64,000 nucleotides of DNA from Ignavibacteriales bacterium. GTDB taxonomy: Bacteria; Bacteroidota; Ignavibacteria; Ignavibacteriales; Melioribacteraceae. The position numbers and the translations under genes are program-made. Location of the stretch: positions 1,116,001 through 1,180,000 of the forward strand of contig JAPLFG010000003.1 of assembly GCA_026390795.1 (NCBI GenBank). The letters are read 5' to 3'. A model generated the notes under the pieces. That model had not been told where the DNA came from, made no database searches, and was given only the letters and a program-made list of their open reading frames with translations. Position 1 is the first letter of the stretch, and each line of letters starts with the position of its first letter. Of this stretch, positions 50,704 to 59,341 are shown piece by piece.

Positions 50704-53489
50704 AAAAAATATTTTTTATTATCTTCATAGCGACTTCATTATTAAATGCTCAAGCTAAGTACGATCCTTGGGTTTTTTCTGCCCCGGCTAAAAAAGAATT
50801 TACAAAGATCAATCAAAACGGTAAAACAGTTATTCCAAATGGGAGATTTATTACTCCATTGGGTAAAAATATTTTAACCGCCCCGCATCCGTATGGATTA
50901 GCCATTAGTCCCGATGGGAATATTATCGTAACTGCAAACTCCGGAACCGAACCGTTATCCATTACAATTATCAAAAATGTTTTGGGAAATAATCCGGAAG
51001 TAAAACAGGTTCCACACGGCGCACAAACCGACAAAGGAGTTCTTGCTTCGGTGTTTATGGGACTTGCGATCTCACCAAACAATAAAATTGTTTACGTAGC
51101 AGGCGGGCAAACAAACAAAATATTTTTGTTTGATCTATCCACCGGCAGCAAAATTGATTCTATTAATTGTTCTTATCAAGATCAGCAAACAGATTACACG
51201 CACGGATATATCGGAGATTTAATTTTATCCAAAGATGGAAAAACAATTTACGCTGTTGACCAAATCAACTTTAGAATGATTGTGGCGGACACGAAAACTA
51301 AAAAGTTAATTCAAAGTGTTCCGGTTGGGAGATACCCGTTTGGAATTACTCTCTCACCCGATGAAAAAAATATTTTTGTAGCAAACGTTGGAATGTATGA
51401 GTACAGAATGATACGGGGGATTACAAAACAAAACATGAATGAGAAAGCGCTTAATTTTCCGGCTTTCCCATTTTTATCGAAAGAATCTGAAACCGGTATA
51501 AAGGTAGGAGAACTGGAAGTGCCGGGTCTTGGCGACCCGCTTTCAGCCGACGCTTTCTCGGTGTTTGTACTCGAAAACAAAAAAAATAATGTTCGTGTAA
51601 CAGCTAAGATCAAGACAGGAGTTCAGATTGGTGAAGTGATTGAAGGGATTCCGGCGGTTGGCGGAGCGAGCCCAAATTCTTTAGTAGCAACAAATAAATA
51701 TGCGTTTGTTAGCAACGGTACAAATGATGCTATTTCAGTTATAGATATTCAGAAGAAAAAAATTGTTAATACAATTCGACTTATTCTTGACGAACGGTTA
51801 AAAAATTTTAGAGGAATAATTCCGTTTGGTTTGGCTCTATCACCTGATCAGAAAAGATTATATGTAGCTGAATCCGGCATCAATGCCATCGCTGTTATTG
51901 ATATAAAAAAACTGAAAGTGATTGGACATATTCCCGCTGGATGGTTCCCCTCAAAATTAAAAGTGAGCAATGACGGTAAAAAATTATTTATTGCAAACGC
52001 TAAAGGTTTTGGCAGCGGTCCAAACGGCGGTAAAAATTTCAAACCCGGTCCGGAAGGAAGTTACATCGGTAATCTAATGAAAGGGACGGTAAATATAGTT
52101 GATCTTCCAAATGATGATGAATTGAAATCCCTTACACAAAAAGTTGTTGAAAATAATTTTTCAATTGATAAATCAAGCTCACAGAAATTTGAAGAACGTA
52201 AGAATAATCCGATCCCTCTTTTCCCAATGGAAAAAGAAAGTCCAATTAAACATCTTGTCTTCATAACAAAGGAGAATAGGACTTACGATGAAATCTTTGG
52301 GCAAGTTGAAAAAGGAGACGGCGATTCAACGCTTGCGCGCTACGGAAGAAATGTTTCATTCTCAAATAGAAAAAAAACTCTTGAAGTAAAAAACACCACC
52401 GTTATGAAAAATCATCTTGAAATTGCAAAACAGTTTGCGATCTCTGATAATTTTTATGTTGATTCGGATGTTTCGGCAGATGGTCATCGATGGCTTGCAA
52501 ATAACTATCCCAATGAATGGGTTGAAACAACAACCCCGGCTAATTACGGAGATAACAGGGACTTCAAAGAAGATTCAAAGGCGCCCGGAGTATTTGGAAT
52601 GAACAGCGCAGCGGGTGCTGTATATCCGGAAGACATGAATGAAGCCGGCACATTGTGGGATCATCTTGCACGAAACAAAAAGGATTTTTTCAATTTCGGT
52701 TGCGGATTAATGTTCGAGCCAGGCGCTTATCATGAAAGTTTTAAATATACCGGTGTTAAGTCCACCGTGAACTTTCCGGTTTCCGCACCGCTCTATAATA
52801 ATTCGTCAAGAATATATGCAACGTATAACACAAATATTCCGGATCAATTTCGCGCGGATATGTTTATCAAAGAGTTTAAGGAGAAATGGATTGGCGAAGG
52901 CAAGCAGATGCCTTCGGTAATAACTGCAATTGTTCCTAACGATCACGGTGCCGGCGAACGCCCGGCAGCTGGTTATCCATTCCGGGAAAGTTATATGGCT
53001 GATAATGATCTTGCTGTAGGTCGCTTTGTTGAATTTCTTTCTCATACTCCGTATTGGAAAAATATGATGATTGTAATTACAGAAGATGATGCGCAGAATG
53101 GAGTTGATCATGTTGATGCTCATAGAAGTGTGCTTATGGTAATTTCTCCTTATGTGAAAAGAAATTATGTAAGTCATATTCATTATAGTTTCGGAAGCAT
53201 CTTTAAAACATTCTGGAATGTTCTTGGCATTCCGTATCTAAATCAATATGATGCGGGCGCAAATGATCTTGCTGATTTCTTTACGGAAAAGCCGGATTTT
53301 ACGCCTTATTCAGCGCTTGATATAAACAGAAGAATTTTTGATCCTCAGAAAGCACTCGATCCTCTTGATGAAAAATTTGATTGGAAATCCTTGAAAGAAT
53401 CGCCGGAAATTGATAACGTTAAAGAGATGATGCGCGATGCAAAAGAACAAGATAAAGACCGTCTTGAAAACAGAGAGTGGAAAAAGTAA
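50700..53489 (+). CDS. exported YncE-type beta-propeller fused to a phosphoesterase-family domain
   Basis: This 929-residue protein has a signal peptide (1-18, ending SLLNAQ). Residues ~40-460 form a YncE/SMP-30-like beta-propeller with repeated motifs such as PYGLAISPDGNIIVTAN, PFGITLSPDEKNIFVANVG and PFGLALSPDQKRLYVAESG. Residues ~505-870 form a PF04185-type phosphoesterase/alkaline-phosphatase fold: HLVFITKENRTYDEIFG, SDNFYVDSDVSADGHRW, AIVPNDHGAG, MIVITEDDAQNGVDHVDAHRS. The Glu-Asn-Arg-Thr start and the late ITEDDAQ and HVDAHR metal-site segments are intact. Substrate (phospholipid or other phosphoester) unknown. It is translationally coupled to EamA. Confidence 0.9.
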   Translation: MKKIFFIIFIATSLLNAQAKYDPWVFSAPAKKEFTKINQNGKTVIPNGRFITPLGKNILTAPHPYGLAISPDGNIIVTANSGTEPLSITIIKNVLGNNPEVKQVPHGAQTDKGVLASVFMGLAISPNNKIVYVAGGQTNKIFLFDLSTGSKIDSINCSYQDQQTDYTHGYIGDLILSKDGKTIYAVDQINFRMIVADTKTKKLIQSVPVGRYPFGITLSPDEKNIFVANVGMYEYRMIRGITKQNMNEKALNFPAFPFLSKESETGIKVGELEVPGLGDPLSADAFSVFVLENKKNNVRVTAKIKTGVQIGEVIEGIPAVGGASPNSLVATNKYAFVSNGTNDAISVIDIQKKKIVNTIRLILDERLKNFRGIIPFGLALSPDQKRLYVAESGINAIAVIDIKKLKVIGHIPAGWFPSKLKVSNDGKKLFIANAKGFGSGPNGGKNFKPGPEGSYIGNLMKGTVNIVDLPNDDELKSLTQKVVENNFSIDKSSSQKFEERKNNPIPLFPMEKESPIKHLVFITKENRTYDEIFGQVEKGDGDSTLARYGRNVSFSNRKKTLEVKNTTVMKNHLEIAKQFAISDNFYVDSDVSADGHRWLANNYPNEWVETTTPANYGDNRDFKEDSKAPGVFGMNSAAGAVYPEDMNEAGTLWDHLARNKKDFFNFGCGLMFEPGAYHESFKYTGVKSTVNFPVSAPLYNNSSRIYATYNTNIPDQFRADMFIKEFKEKWIGEGKQMPSVITAIVPNDHGAGERPAAGYPFRESYMADNDLAVGRFVEFLSHTPYWKNMMIVITEDDAQNGVDHVDAHRSVLMVISPYVKRNYVSHIHYSFGSIFKTFWNVLGIPYLNQYDAGANDLADFFTEKPDFTPYSALDINRRIFDPQKALDPLDEKFDWKSLKESPEIDNVKEMMRDAKEQDKDRLENREWKK

Positions 53490-53530
53490 AATGTCGTTTA
53501 AAACTTTCCTTTGGAAAGGAAAAGTGAACA

Positions 53531-54427
53531 ATGGATTTCAGAATTACTTCAATTGGTGAAATATTATATGATGTTTATCCGGAATATAAAAAGCTTGGCG
53601 GGGCTCCGTTCAATTTCATCTATCACATATGGAAATTAAACGGGCAAGGGAATTTTATTTCGAGGGTTGGCGATGATAAAAACGGCAGAGAAATTCTCAA
53701 GTTCCTAAAATCGAAAAAATTTGATTGTAAGAATATTTCAATCGATCCGCATTATCCCACCGGAAAAGTGAATCTTCGGCTGCTTGAAAACAAAGTCCCT
53801 CAATTTACAATTTCTCCGGAAAGTGCATGGGATTACATAGAATTGACCGATGGAATTAAAAAGTTAGTAGCAAAAAAAACCGACTTGCTTTACTTCGGAA
53901 CATTGTCCCAAAGAAATTTTACCACAAGGAGTACTATTGAGCACCTTCTCAATGAAAGAATAAAATACTTCACCGATCTTAATCTCCGCCACAATTTTTT
54001 TAACGAACAAATGATCTCAATGGCATTAAGTAAATCCAATGTAATTAAAACAAATCAAGATGAACTCAAAATCATTACCGATCTGTTGTTTAAAAGAGAA
54101 TATAAAATTAAAGACGCTGCAAAAAGATTAATTGAAGAATACAATTTGGATTTATTATGTATTACGCTTGGAGAGGAAGGCGCTTATTTATTTTCAAGAA
54201 ACGGTACAAGCAAAAACAAGCCCTCGGTAAAGAAAATAGTTGATACCTTAGGTGCGGGGGATGCTTATTCTGCAATACTTTGTCTTGGTTATTTACTCAG
54301 CTGGGATATTGAAAAAATCAATAAGATGGCTAACAAGTTTGCCGGCGAAATATGTACAGTTGAAGGCGCTCTTCCGGAAGATGATTCTTTTTATGATAAA
54401 TATAAAAATTTATTTAAAGGTAATTAA
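53531..54427 (+). CDS. PfkB-family carbohydrate kinase (fructokinase-like)
   Basis: This 298-residue cytoplasmic ribokinase-fold sugar kinase has the N-terminal ISIGEILYD-like start (ITSIGEILYDVYPE), YKKLGGAPFNFIYHIWKLNG (substrate loop) and FISRVGDDKNGREILKFL. The ATP/catalytic signature VDTLGAGDAYSAILCLGYL carries the catalytic base D244. The order fits fructokinase-like members more than ribokinase or adenosine kinase. It follows the propeller gene by 41 nt. It could phosphorylate a ketose, such as one produced by an isomerase; the sugar is not deducible. Confidence 0.88.
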   Translation: MDFRITSIGEILYDVYPEYKKLGGAPFNFIYHIWKLNGQGNFISRVGDDKNGREILKFLKSKKFDCKNISIDPHYPTGKVNLRLLENKVPQFTISPESAWDYIELTDGIKKLVAKKTDLLYFGTLSQRNFTTRSTIEHLLNERIKYFTDLNLRHNFFNEQMISMALSKSNVIKTNQDELKIITDLLFKREYKIKDAAKRLIEEYNLDLLCITLGEEGAYLFSRNGTSKNKPSVKKIVDTLGAGDAYSAILCLGYLLSWDIEKINKMANKFAGEICTVEGALPEDDSFYDKYKNLFKGN

Positions 54428-54431
54428 ACTT

Positions 54432-54833
54432 TTACTTCTTCTTTGTTGGTACAACTATCTTTGCGGGCACTAACTCAACTTCAATTTTTTCCGGTAATAA
54501 ATTATACATTGAGCCCGTAAACATATCTACAATCATTCCCGGAATGAATCCGTTGAGTGCGTTACCCCAGAACCAAAAAGAAATTTTTCTTGTTAGTTGA
54601 GTCTCGTACGTTTCGTATCCTTCCAATTCAAATTTAATTACATGATTCGCTCCGCGGTCAACATTTACTTGCTGAGGAGTCGTACCAAATTTTTTGCCGT
54701 CGACAGTTATTTTTGCACTGGGCGGAGTTGTTTTCAGCTCTACATCTTGAGTTGTTGTGTTTAATACAGTTGAACACGCGCTAAATAAAACTGCAAGACT
54801 AATCACAGTCGCAATAATTAATAGTCTTTTCAT
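54432..54833 (-). CDS. PEGA-domain lipoprotein
   Basis: The lipoprotein signal MKRLLIIATVISLAVLFSAC has the lipobox Cys at residue 20. A PEGA domain follows (~33-85): VELKTTPPSAKITVDGKKFG, TTPQQVNVDRGANH and FELEGYETYE. A hydrophobic Trp- and Gly-rich stretch (~90-115, FWFWGNALNGFIPGMIVD) and a basic tail follow. PEGA domains usually sit on surface or S-layer-like proteins. The gene is convergent with the PfkB gene, 4 nt apart. Confidence 0.85.
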   Translation of the reverse strand: MKRLLIIATVISLAVLFSACSTVLNTTTQDVELKTTPPSAKITVDGKKFGTTPQQVNVDRGANHVIKFELEGYETYETQLTRKISFWFWGNALNGFIPGMIVDMFTGSMYNLLPEKIEVELVPAKIVVPTKKK

Positions 54834-54945
54834 AAATCGTTTCCATTGTTGCTATTATTATCGAAATTTTTATGGAAAATATTAGCCGTTTTAAGCTTTG
54901 TCTTGTTCAATTATGATAACGGGAGTGGATATTAATTGAGGTTTT

Positions 54946-54982
54946 GAAGAAAAAGATGCGCTCTCAGACATGGAGCGCATCT
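54946..54982 (-). terminator. Rho-independent terminator of the VIT-domain gene
   Basis: On the minus strand AGATGCGCTC and GAGCGCATCT form a perfect 10-bp stem with a 9-nt loop, followed by TTTTTCTTC. It starts 16 nt after the stop of the gene at 54998-57121. This is the clearest intrinsic terminator in the window. Confidence 0.85.
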
Positions 54983-54997
54983 CCGATAATAATTAGT

Positions 54998-57121
54998 TTA
55001 TTTCATATACATCAGTTTAAGAGACTTAGTAAAACTGGGCGATGCGATAGTAAAGATATACACGCCGCTCGATATTAATTGTCCTTCATCATTCTTACCG
55101 TCCCAGAATAATTTGATCACGCTTGTAAGATCGTTTACCGTAAAAGTTTTTACTACTTGCCCCAATAGATTATAGATTTTGAAGGTGAAATTTTGTCCAA
55201 GCATTTGCATAGGTATTTTGATCGTAATGGCGACTTGCGAGTTAAATGGATTTGGGTAAGCGGATAAAGAGAAATCGGTGGGGATTTGTTTTTCATCCTT
55301 AACGTCAGTAAAACCTATCGGTTTGCCGTCATCATAGTAGCATGTTCTACAAATTGAAGTGGTATCTTCCAGAGCTAGAAAAGCAGTATAATTTGTTAAT
55401 ATCTTGTGTTCGATACCCAAATTTAAAATTTCGGTTACCGTTGAATTATTAGGCGTCCCAACTTCGAGTGATTTGATGTAAGAATTCACCCACATTTTCT
55501 CGATTGCACTTTCACCCATTTTATTATTTGCATCTTCAATTATCATTGATTGGGTGAAAGGAACTGAATTGTAGATGCCGGAAGTTTTAATTATAAATGG
55601 GAATTCACCGAGAAATTTGCCAATTTGAATTATCGGCTTATTCATTGAAATTGTAGAACCGCTGTTTGCAAGAGTCTGGCGCGAATAGCAAAATCCGTTA
55701 TCCAGAGTAGTATAAAGATCGAAAGAAGAAATTGTGCCGTTTAATTTTAAATGGAGATCATTTAGAGTATTATAAAATCCGCCGGAAATGTGTTGAAAAT
55801 ATCCTCCCGTAAGTTTTGAAAGATTATCATATAAATATTCGTTACCAAGGTATGATCTGTTGTTGAAATAAAAGTAGGTAATATCTTTGTCGTTATAGTC
55901 CAGAACATAGGTCGGGATATTTATGGTTAGAATATTCTTTATGTCGCTTATTACTTGATTAGCATTCAGATTACTGCCAAGCTGATCCGAATTGGAAATT
56001 AAATAAATAAGTCCGCCCCCTTTCTTAATCAAAAAATCGTACCCTTCTCTCAATAAAGTTGGAAGATTGCTGTATGTCGAAAGTGAATTTTCATTTATTG
56101 ATTGAAATGCACCGTTAATCCCAGCAGCGTCTGCATTCAGCCAATCGCTGCTTAGTTTCCCGATACTAAGACCAGAGTAAAAGAGATTAAAATTATCTCC
56201 CGGCTTCGCGTTGGTCAGCAACATCTGCTTCAGATCACTAAGAATTTGAGAGCGCGTAGTTGTGCTTTTCCTCGAATCGTAATCTATTAGATAAAGTACT
56301 TTTTTATTCGTTACATTTTGAGATGCCGCTGGTATTAAGGAGAGTTGATAAAATCCATCTTGAGCCGTTTTGTAATATTTGAAATAAACACCGTTTATCA
56401 TCGGATTATTAAAATTCAGTGAGTATGGATAACTAGTGTTGGGATTATTGATATCGAGTTTGGTGTGTTCATCAAAAAAAGTATCATGCTGCGATTGGAA
56501 TACACCATCTACCCCGCTTACTGATGGATTTGTCCATTCAGAAGTAGTCCAGGTAATTACACGTGCAGTGTTAACTTTGTTCAATGATACTTTTAAAAGT
56601 TCTACAGGCAGAGGAGTTGAAACTGAGGTCTCGTTCCATGTGTTGGGAACAAGATAAGTTATTCTAACTTTTCTGGTACTGTTTTTATCCATTGGGTAGA
56701 CCCTGAGTTCGTAGCTTTTGGTTCCTTTCTTTATAAGAAGTGCAGGATCTCTTCTTCTTTGAACAATTCCTTCATAAATTGAAGAGGCGCTCCAAACATC
56801 GAGCATAATTCCTTTACTGATTTTATCTCCTATCCAGAGCCAAAGATCAGTTACAAAACTTCCTTCCGGTAAATCAAAATTCATTACAGTTTCAAGCTGG
56901 CTCCCATTTAAAAAATTTCCGCCTCTCGCTGAAAAGGTTAAATACATACTTACCTGGCTGTATAAACCTTTTGGACCGACGGAAAAAACTGCTTCTTCAA
57001 TTGTACCCTTAGATTGATACCAAGTCGCTTGCGGATCTTGGACGGTTAGATTGTATTGCGCAGGCAGATTTGCAGCTAAAATAAACGATAATATTATGAT
57101 TTTTGTAAATCTAGAAAGCAT
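54998..57121 (-). CDS. VIT/VWA-like exported protein with T9SS type A sorting domain
   Basis: This 707-residue protein has a signal peptide (1-21, ending AANLPAQ). A vault/inter-alpha-trypsin (VIT) domain covers ~55-165 with MNFDLPEGSFVTDLWLWIGD, SSIYEGIVQRRRDPALL and YELRVYPMDKNSTRKVRITY. A VWA-like region follows (~270-440: KVLYLIDYDSRKS, GGLIYLISNSDQLGS) in which the MIDAS motif is degraded (DYDSRKS where DxSxS is expected). The C-terminal ~85 residues (YPNPFNSQVAITIKIP, IYNLLGQVVKTF, WDGKNDEGQLISSGVYIF) are a type A sorting domain for the type IX secretion system, so the protein is cell-surface or extracellular. Confidence 0.9.
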   Translation of the reverse strand: MLSRFTKIIILSFILAANLPAQYNLTVQDPQATWYQSKGTIEEAVFSVGPKGLYSQVSMYLTFSARGGNFLNGSQLETVMNFDLPEGSFVTDLWLWIGDKISKGIMLDVWSASSIYEGIVQRRRDPALLIKKGTKSYELRVYPMDKNSTRKVRITYLVPNTWNETSVSTPLPVELLKVSLNKVNTARVITWTTSEWTNPSVSGVDGVFQSQHDTFFDEHTKLDINNPNTSYPYSLNFNNPMINGVYFKYYKTAQDGFYQLSLIPAASQNVTNKKVLYLIDYDSRKSTTTRSQILSDLKQMLLTNAKPGDNFNLFYSGLSIGKLSSDWLNADAAGINGAFQSINENSLSTYSNLPTLLREGYDFLIKKGGGLIYLISNSDQLGSNLNANQVISDIKNILTINIPTYVLDYNDKDITYFYFNNRSYLGNEYLYDNLSKLTGGYFQHISGGFYNTLNDLHLKLNGTISSFDLYTTLDNGFCYSRQTLANSGSTISMNKPIIQIGKFLGEFPFIIKTSGIYNSVPFTQSMIIEDANNKMGESAIEKMWVNSYIKSLEVGTPNNSTVTEILNLGIEHKILTNYTAFLALEDTTSICRTCYYDDGKPIGFTDVKDEKQIPTDFSLSAYPNPFNSQVAITIKIPMQMLGQNFTFKIYNLLGQVVKTFTVNDLTSVIKLFWDGKNDEGQLISSGVYIFTIASPSFTKSLKLMYMK

Positions 57122-57296
57122 CGCGCCCCCCTTTTATGTTGGTTTATAATTTTGTGTCCTGTCTTTTCCTTTCGATAGTGAGTTCAACTGAAATGAATTT
57201 GAATTGATGATTATCATACTTTTGAGCAGTAATGATAAATAGCATGCTCAAATTTTGTACCCCGATTTTATCTGCGTTTAGAGAGTAATAAACAAA

Positions 57297-57318
57297 TCAT
57301 TAGTACAACTACTAATGA
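57297..57318. terminator. hairpin downstream of the isomerase-like gene
   Basis: TCATTAGTA and TACTAATGA form a perfect 9-bp stem around CAAC. It lies 59 nt after the stop of the minus-strand gene at 57377. It is AT-rich with only a broken T run after it, so its use as a terminator is uncertain; it could be a regulatory palindrome for the VIT gene. Confidence 0.35.
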
Positions 57319-57376
57319 ATTATTTTCGCTCTAAAAAAATAGAATTCGTACTTCAACCGATTAAGAAAAACAAATT

Positions 57377-58636
57377 CTAATTGTACTCTTCAATAAACGT
57401 CTCCCACCACTCCGTCAACTCTTTTGCATAACTGCCCCGCATCAATAGAACATGATTTCCGAGTGGTGACATCAGCAGATCTGATGCTTTGGACGTTCCG
57501 TGAAGCTTCACTTTTACTTGTGTTCTGCAAAGGTTTTCTGATGAGCCCGATTCGATGATCTCTCCATTTGAGATCCAGATTTTTTCTAAATTTTTTCCGC
57601 CTAACCTCAATATTGTCACTTTACCTTTTGATAAGTTTCCCTGAATACCTACACCAAGTCCAGACTCGAAATGTGAACGCAATTTATAATTCTCGACCAA
57701 ACTCAACGGAACCGTACAGTGTGCAAGCCAAATAGAATTGTTCGATTCATCTAATTGTGCGGGATTTGCCATCCACACAACTTGATCCGTTAAAAAATTT
57801 GCCCATAACATTCCAAGTGTTGATACAAGGTCTCCTTCGCATCCGGCGACTATTCCTTCATCATTTAATTTTGAAAGCGCAATACAACCTGTGGTTTTCA
57901 AATCAGTAACCAGATCAAAACAGCGCACAGAAATTGCTGTTAGTTCATATTTTTTTATTAATTGTTTCAATGCCGCATAAACTTTTACAACACTTTTCAT
58001 TTCTTTTTTTGAGGGCTCTTTTATTTCGGTTGCCCTAACAGTTAACGAATGGAGATCGTCACTTATCTGCTCTTCCTTAACTTCATCAATCACTGATTTG
58101 AGTTCTTCCAAATCAATTTTAATTACACTCGGACCCCATACATTTTTGATTGTTGATAACTCCGGCTTGCTTGCCACAAGCCAGCTTGATGGCTCTCCAA
58201 TCAGTCCCAACTTGGTATTATTCAACTGATAATAAACGAGGTGATGTTTCAAAATTTTTTCTAATTCGTCTTGCCAATCTTTATTCGTTTCATAATCAAG
58301 ATAAATGATCTTTCCCTTTCGGTTATCTTGATTTAACCGGGCTAAAATTTCCAGCGAAGCCGGAAGCGAATTATTTCCTGGGTGGGCTAACAATATCACC
58401 GGTTCATTTTTTGAAATTTTTTCCCGTTCAGTCTGGAGTATTAGAACTTTTTCTTCGGTTCCGCCTGTAACTATCAAATAATAAACCGGTAACGAAGCAG
58501 CTATCATTTCATCAGTAAACTGCTCTCCGCCAAGTGAGTGAAGCGAAGGGATCAATTCTCCAACTATCTCCTCAATCGGTGTTTGCGTTATGGAACTTGA
58601 AACGGGAATGAAACCAAATTTTGTGTTTGCGTTCAT
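57377..58636 (-). CDS. L-fucose/arabinose isomerase-like protein
   Basis: This 419-residue cytoplasmic protein has the fold marks of the FucI/AraA superfamily: an N-terminal segment with ILLAHPGNNSLPASLEI, GLIGEPSSWLVAS, then AISVRCFDLVTDLKTTGCIAL and NDEGIVAGCEGDLVSTLGML, a typical metal/active-site region with conserved Glu and Asp. The C-terminal part holds IWLAHCTVPLSL, FESGLGVGIQG and VTILRLGGKNLEKIW. The ATG at 58636 has GGAG six bases ahead; an upstream TTG at 58648 overlaps that site. Fucose isomerisation would match the three fucosidases in the window, but the substrate is unproven. Confidence 0.78.
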   Translation of the reverse strand: MNANTKFGFIPVSSSITQTPIEEIVGELIPSLHSLGGEQFTDEMIAASLPVYYLIVTGGTEEKVLILQTEREKISKNEPVILLAHPGNNSLPASLEILARLNQDNRKGKIIYLDYETNKDWQDELEKILKHHLVYYQLNNTKLGLIGEPSSWLVASKPELSTIKNVWGPSVIKIDLEELKSVIDEVKEEQISDDLHSLTVRATEIKEPSKKEMKSVVKVYAALKQLIKKYELTAISVRCFDLVTDLKTTGCIALSKLNDEGIVAGCEGDLVSTLGMLWANFLTDQVVWMANPAQLDESNNSIWLAHCTVPLSLVENYKLRSHFESGLGVGIQGNLSKGKVTILRLGGKNLEKIWISNGEIIESGSSENLCRTQVKVKLHGTSKASDLLMSPLGNHVLLMRGSYAKELTEWWETFIEEYN

Positions 58637-58666
58637 TAACAACTCCAAAAATTATATCTATAAATT

Positions 58667-59137
58667 TTATCCCAACAATTCTAACTCACGTAATATTTTT
58701 TCTGCACGGTTTACTTCATCGAATGGAACCATCAAAGGATAATTATTGCTATTGTTGCCAGTATACGCAATGGATGAATGAATTGAGCTTATATTTCTTG
58801 GAAAGGCAAACGGGTGTAACCCTTCCGCCTCTAGATTCGATTTTATAAGTTCGACCTGAATAGAATCATCGGCAGACAAAACACACGCCATGCCTTCTAT
58901 CGTCTCATATTCGGAATGATTGTTACAAAGGAAAATCCTGTCATCAACGAAGAGCCCGCATTCACCGCAATAAGGTGAGGCACAGATTACACAAACTCCT
59001 TCTGCTTTAATTTCTTCATGTTCGGAACATTTTACGTCTTCGATGAAGAGCGTTCCGCAATTTGGACAAAAATCATCTTCTTCTTTTACTTGGTTTTCAC
59101 ATAAAGAACAAACTTGTTTTTCTTCACCTTCTGTCAT
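58667..59137 (-). CDS. zinc-ribbon / B-box-like protein with DUF2007 domain
   Basis: This 156-residue cytoplasmic protein begins with a zinc ribbon (CSLCENQVKEEDDFCPNCGT). A second Cys/His cluster of B-box type follows (KCSEHEEIKAEGVCVIC, YCGECG, LCNNH). The C-terminal ~65 residues resemble DUF2007, a putative signal-transducing domain (DDSIQVELIKSNLEAEGLHPF, YPLMVPFDEVNRAEKIL). The ATG at 59137 is preferred because AGGTGG sits eight bases before it. It lies 30 nt upstream of the isomerase-like gene on the same strand. Function unknown. Confidence 0.8.
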   Translation of the reverse strand: MTEGEEKQVCSLCENQVKEEDDFCPNCGTLFIEDVKCSEHEEIKAEGVCVICASPYCGECGLFVDDRIFLCNNHSEYETIEGMACVLSADDSIQVELIKSNLEAEGLHPFAFPRNISSIHSSIAYTGNNSNNYPLMVPFDEVNRAEKILRELELLG

Positions 59138-59341
59138 TTTTCCATCCACCTATAATCATGGTCGTGATCGAAAATCCATTAGAACAATAAGAAGTTAAAA
59201 ACAACTTAGAGAGAAATTTTCTCGCTGGCAAATAAAAAGATTCGTTATAAGTCCCGTTAACCCGGCATATTTTGCGGTAACTTGTCTTACATATTTTTAA
59301 GTTACGTATTGAAAATATCTTCTTAAACATAGGAATCAATT

